Assembly: GCF_900102195.1 (NCBI RefSeq) | Contig: NZ_FNBE01000003.1 | Location: 1 to 64,000, forward strand | Reading direction: 5' to 3' | DNA from: Pseudonocardia oroxyli | GTDB lineage: Bacteria > Actinomycetota > Actinomycetes > Mycobacteriales > Pseudonocardiaceae | DNA: 64,000 nt | Shown here: positions 63,951-64,000 of the stretch, one piece after another | How positions within the stretch are numbered: position 1 is the first letter of the stretch | Layout: each line of letters begins with the position of its first letter | The notes under the pieces: model-generated | Told to the model about the DNA's origin: nothing | The model's database searches: none | What the model saw: only the letters and a program-made list of their open reading frames with translations | Program-made: the position numbers and the translations under genes

Positions 63951-64000
63951 GCTACGCCCGCGAGGTGATTACCGCGCAACACTTCTGCGGCGCCTCCGGC

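Overview
The window is very GC-rich chromosomal DNA from an actinobacterium, most likely a Pseudonocardiaceae-type organism. It encodes a complete Pup-proteasome system (arc, dop, pup, prcB, prcA, pafA, pafB, pafC), the mycothiol ligase mshC, many GTG starts and many GTGA stop/start overlaps. From memory, gene order follows Mycobacterium tuberculosis Rv2089c-Rv2130c: pepE, 5'-3' exonuclease, a DUF4333-like protein, helY, tatC, tatA, pafC, pafB, pafA, prcA, prcB, pup, dop, mpa/arc, trmI, a recB-like nuclease, hisG, hisE, metH, a PAC2 protein, mshC. No tRNA or rRNA gene and no CRISPR array was found.

Layout. 1-532: 5' end of an IS1182-type transposase running off the left edge, then spacer. 533-6933: secreted SGNH hydrolase, pepE, exonuclease, eis-like acetyltransferase, a repeat-rich DUF4333 membrane protein and a 486-bp repeat-containing spacer. 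6934-14934: helY, tatC, tatA, a 64-residue membrane protein, pafC, pafB, a small conserved protein and pafA. 14977-22390: a first inserted block, with a PAP2/diacylglycerol-kinase fusion, an LLM flavin oxidoreductase, iron-siderophore genes with likely iron boxes, a LacI regulator, fdhD, a hydrolase and a VOC protein. 22423-27439: DUF2252, prcA, prcB, pup, dop. 27537-33449: a second inserted block, with formaldehyde/alcohol dehydrogenase, NUDIX, lpd, marR/yceI, araC and VOC. 33624-43946: arc, trmI, recB-like nuclease, thioesterase, hisG, hisE, HAD phosphatase, metH. 44002-47273: PAC2 protein, MFS transporter, mshC. 47310-51284: an amino-sugar (GlcNAc-type) catabolic operon whose regulator and transporter are both truncated at one junction. 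51292-57505: SBF transporter, LysR, TetR and a biotin-dependent acyl-CoA carboxylase pair. 57705-60537: a zinc-finger coiled-coil gene and a tyrosine recombinase flanking an array of five 63-bp palindromic repeats. 60593-63950: a MoxR-type AAA ATPase with its VWA partner.

How the genes work together. Pup is attached to targets by PafA, removed by Dop, and pupylated proteins are unfolded by Arc into the PrcBA core. PafBC is a DNA-damage transcription activator. Pup here already ends in Gly-Gly-Glu. A DUF2252 gene follows prcA by 7 bases, and a PAC2 protein related to eukaryotic proteasome assembly chaperones lies beside metH.

The least explained structure is the 63-bp repeat array at 58976-59399. 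Other hidden structure includes three families of related stem-loops placed mostly between convergent genes, an identical MarR-type palindrome at two loci 13.7 kb apart, and two matching iron-box-like sites.
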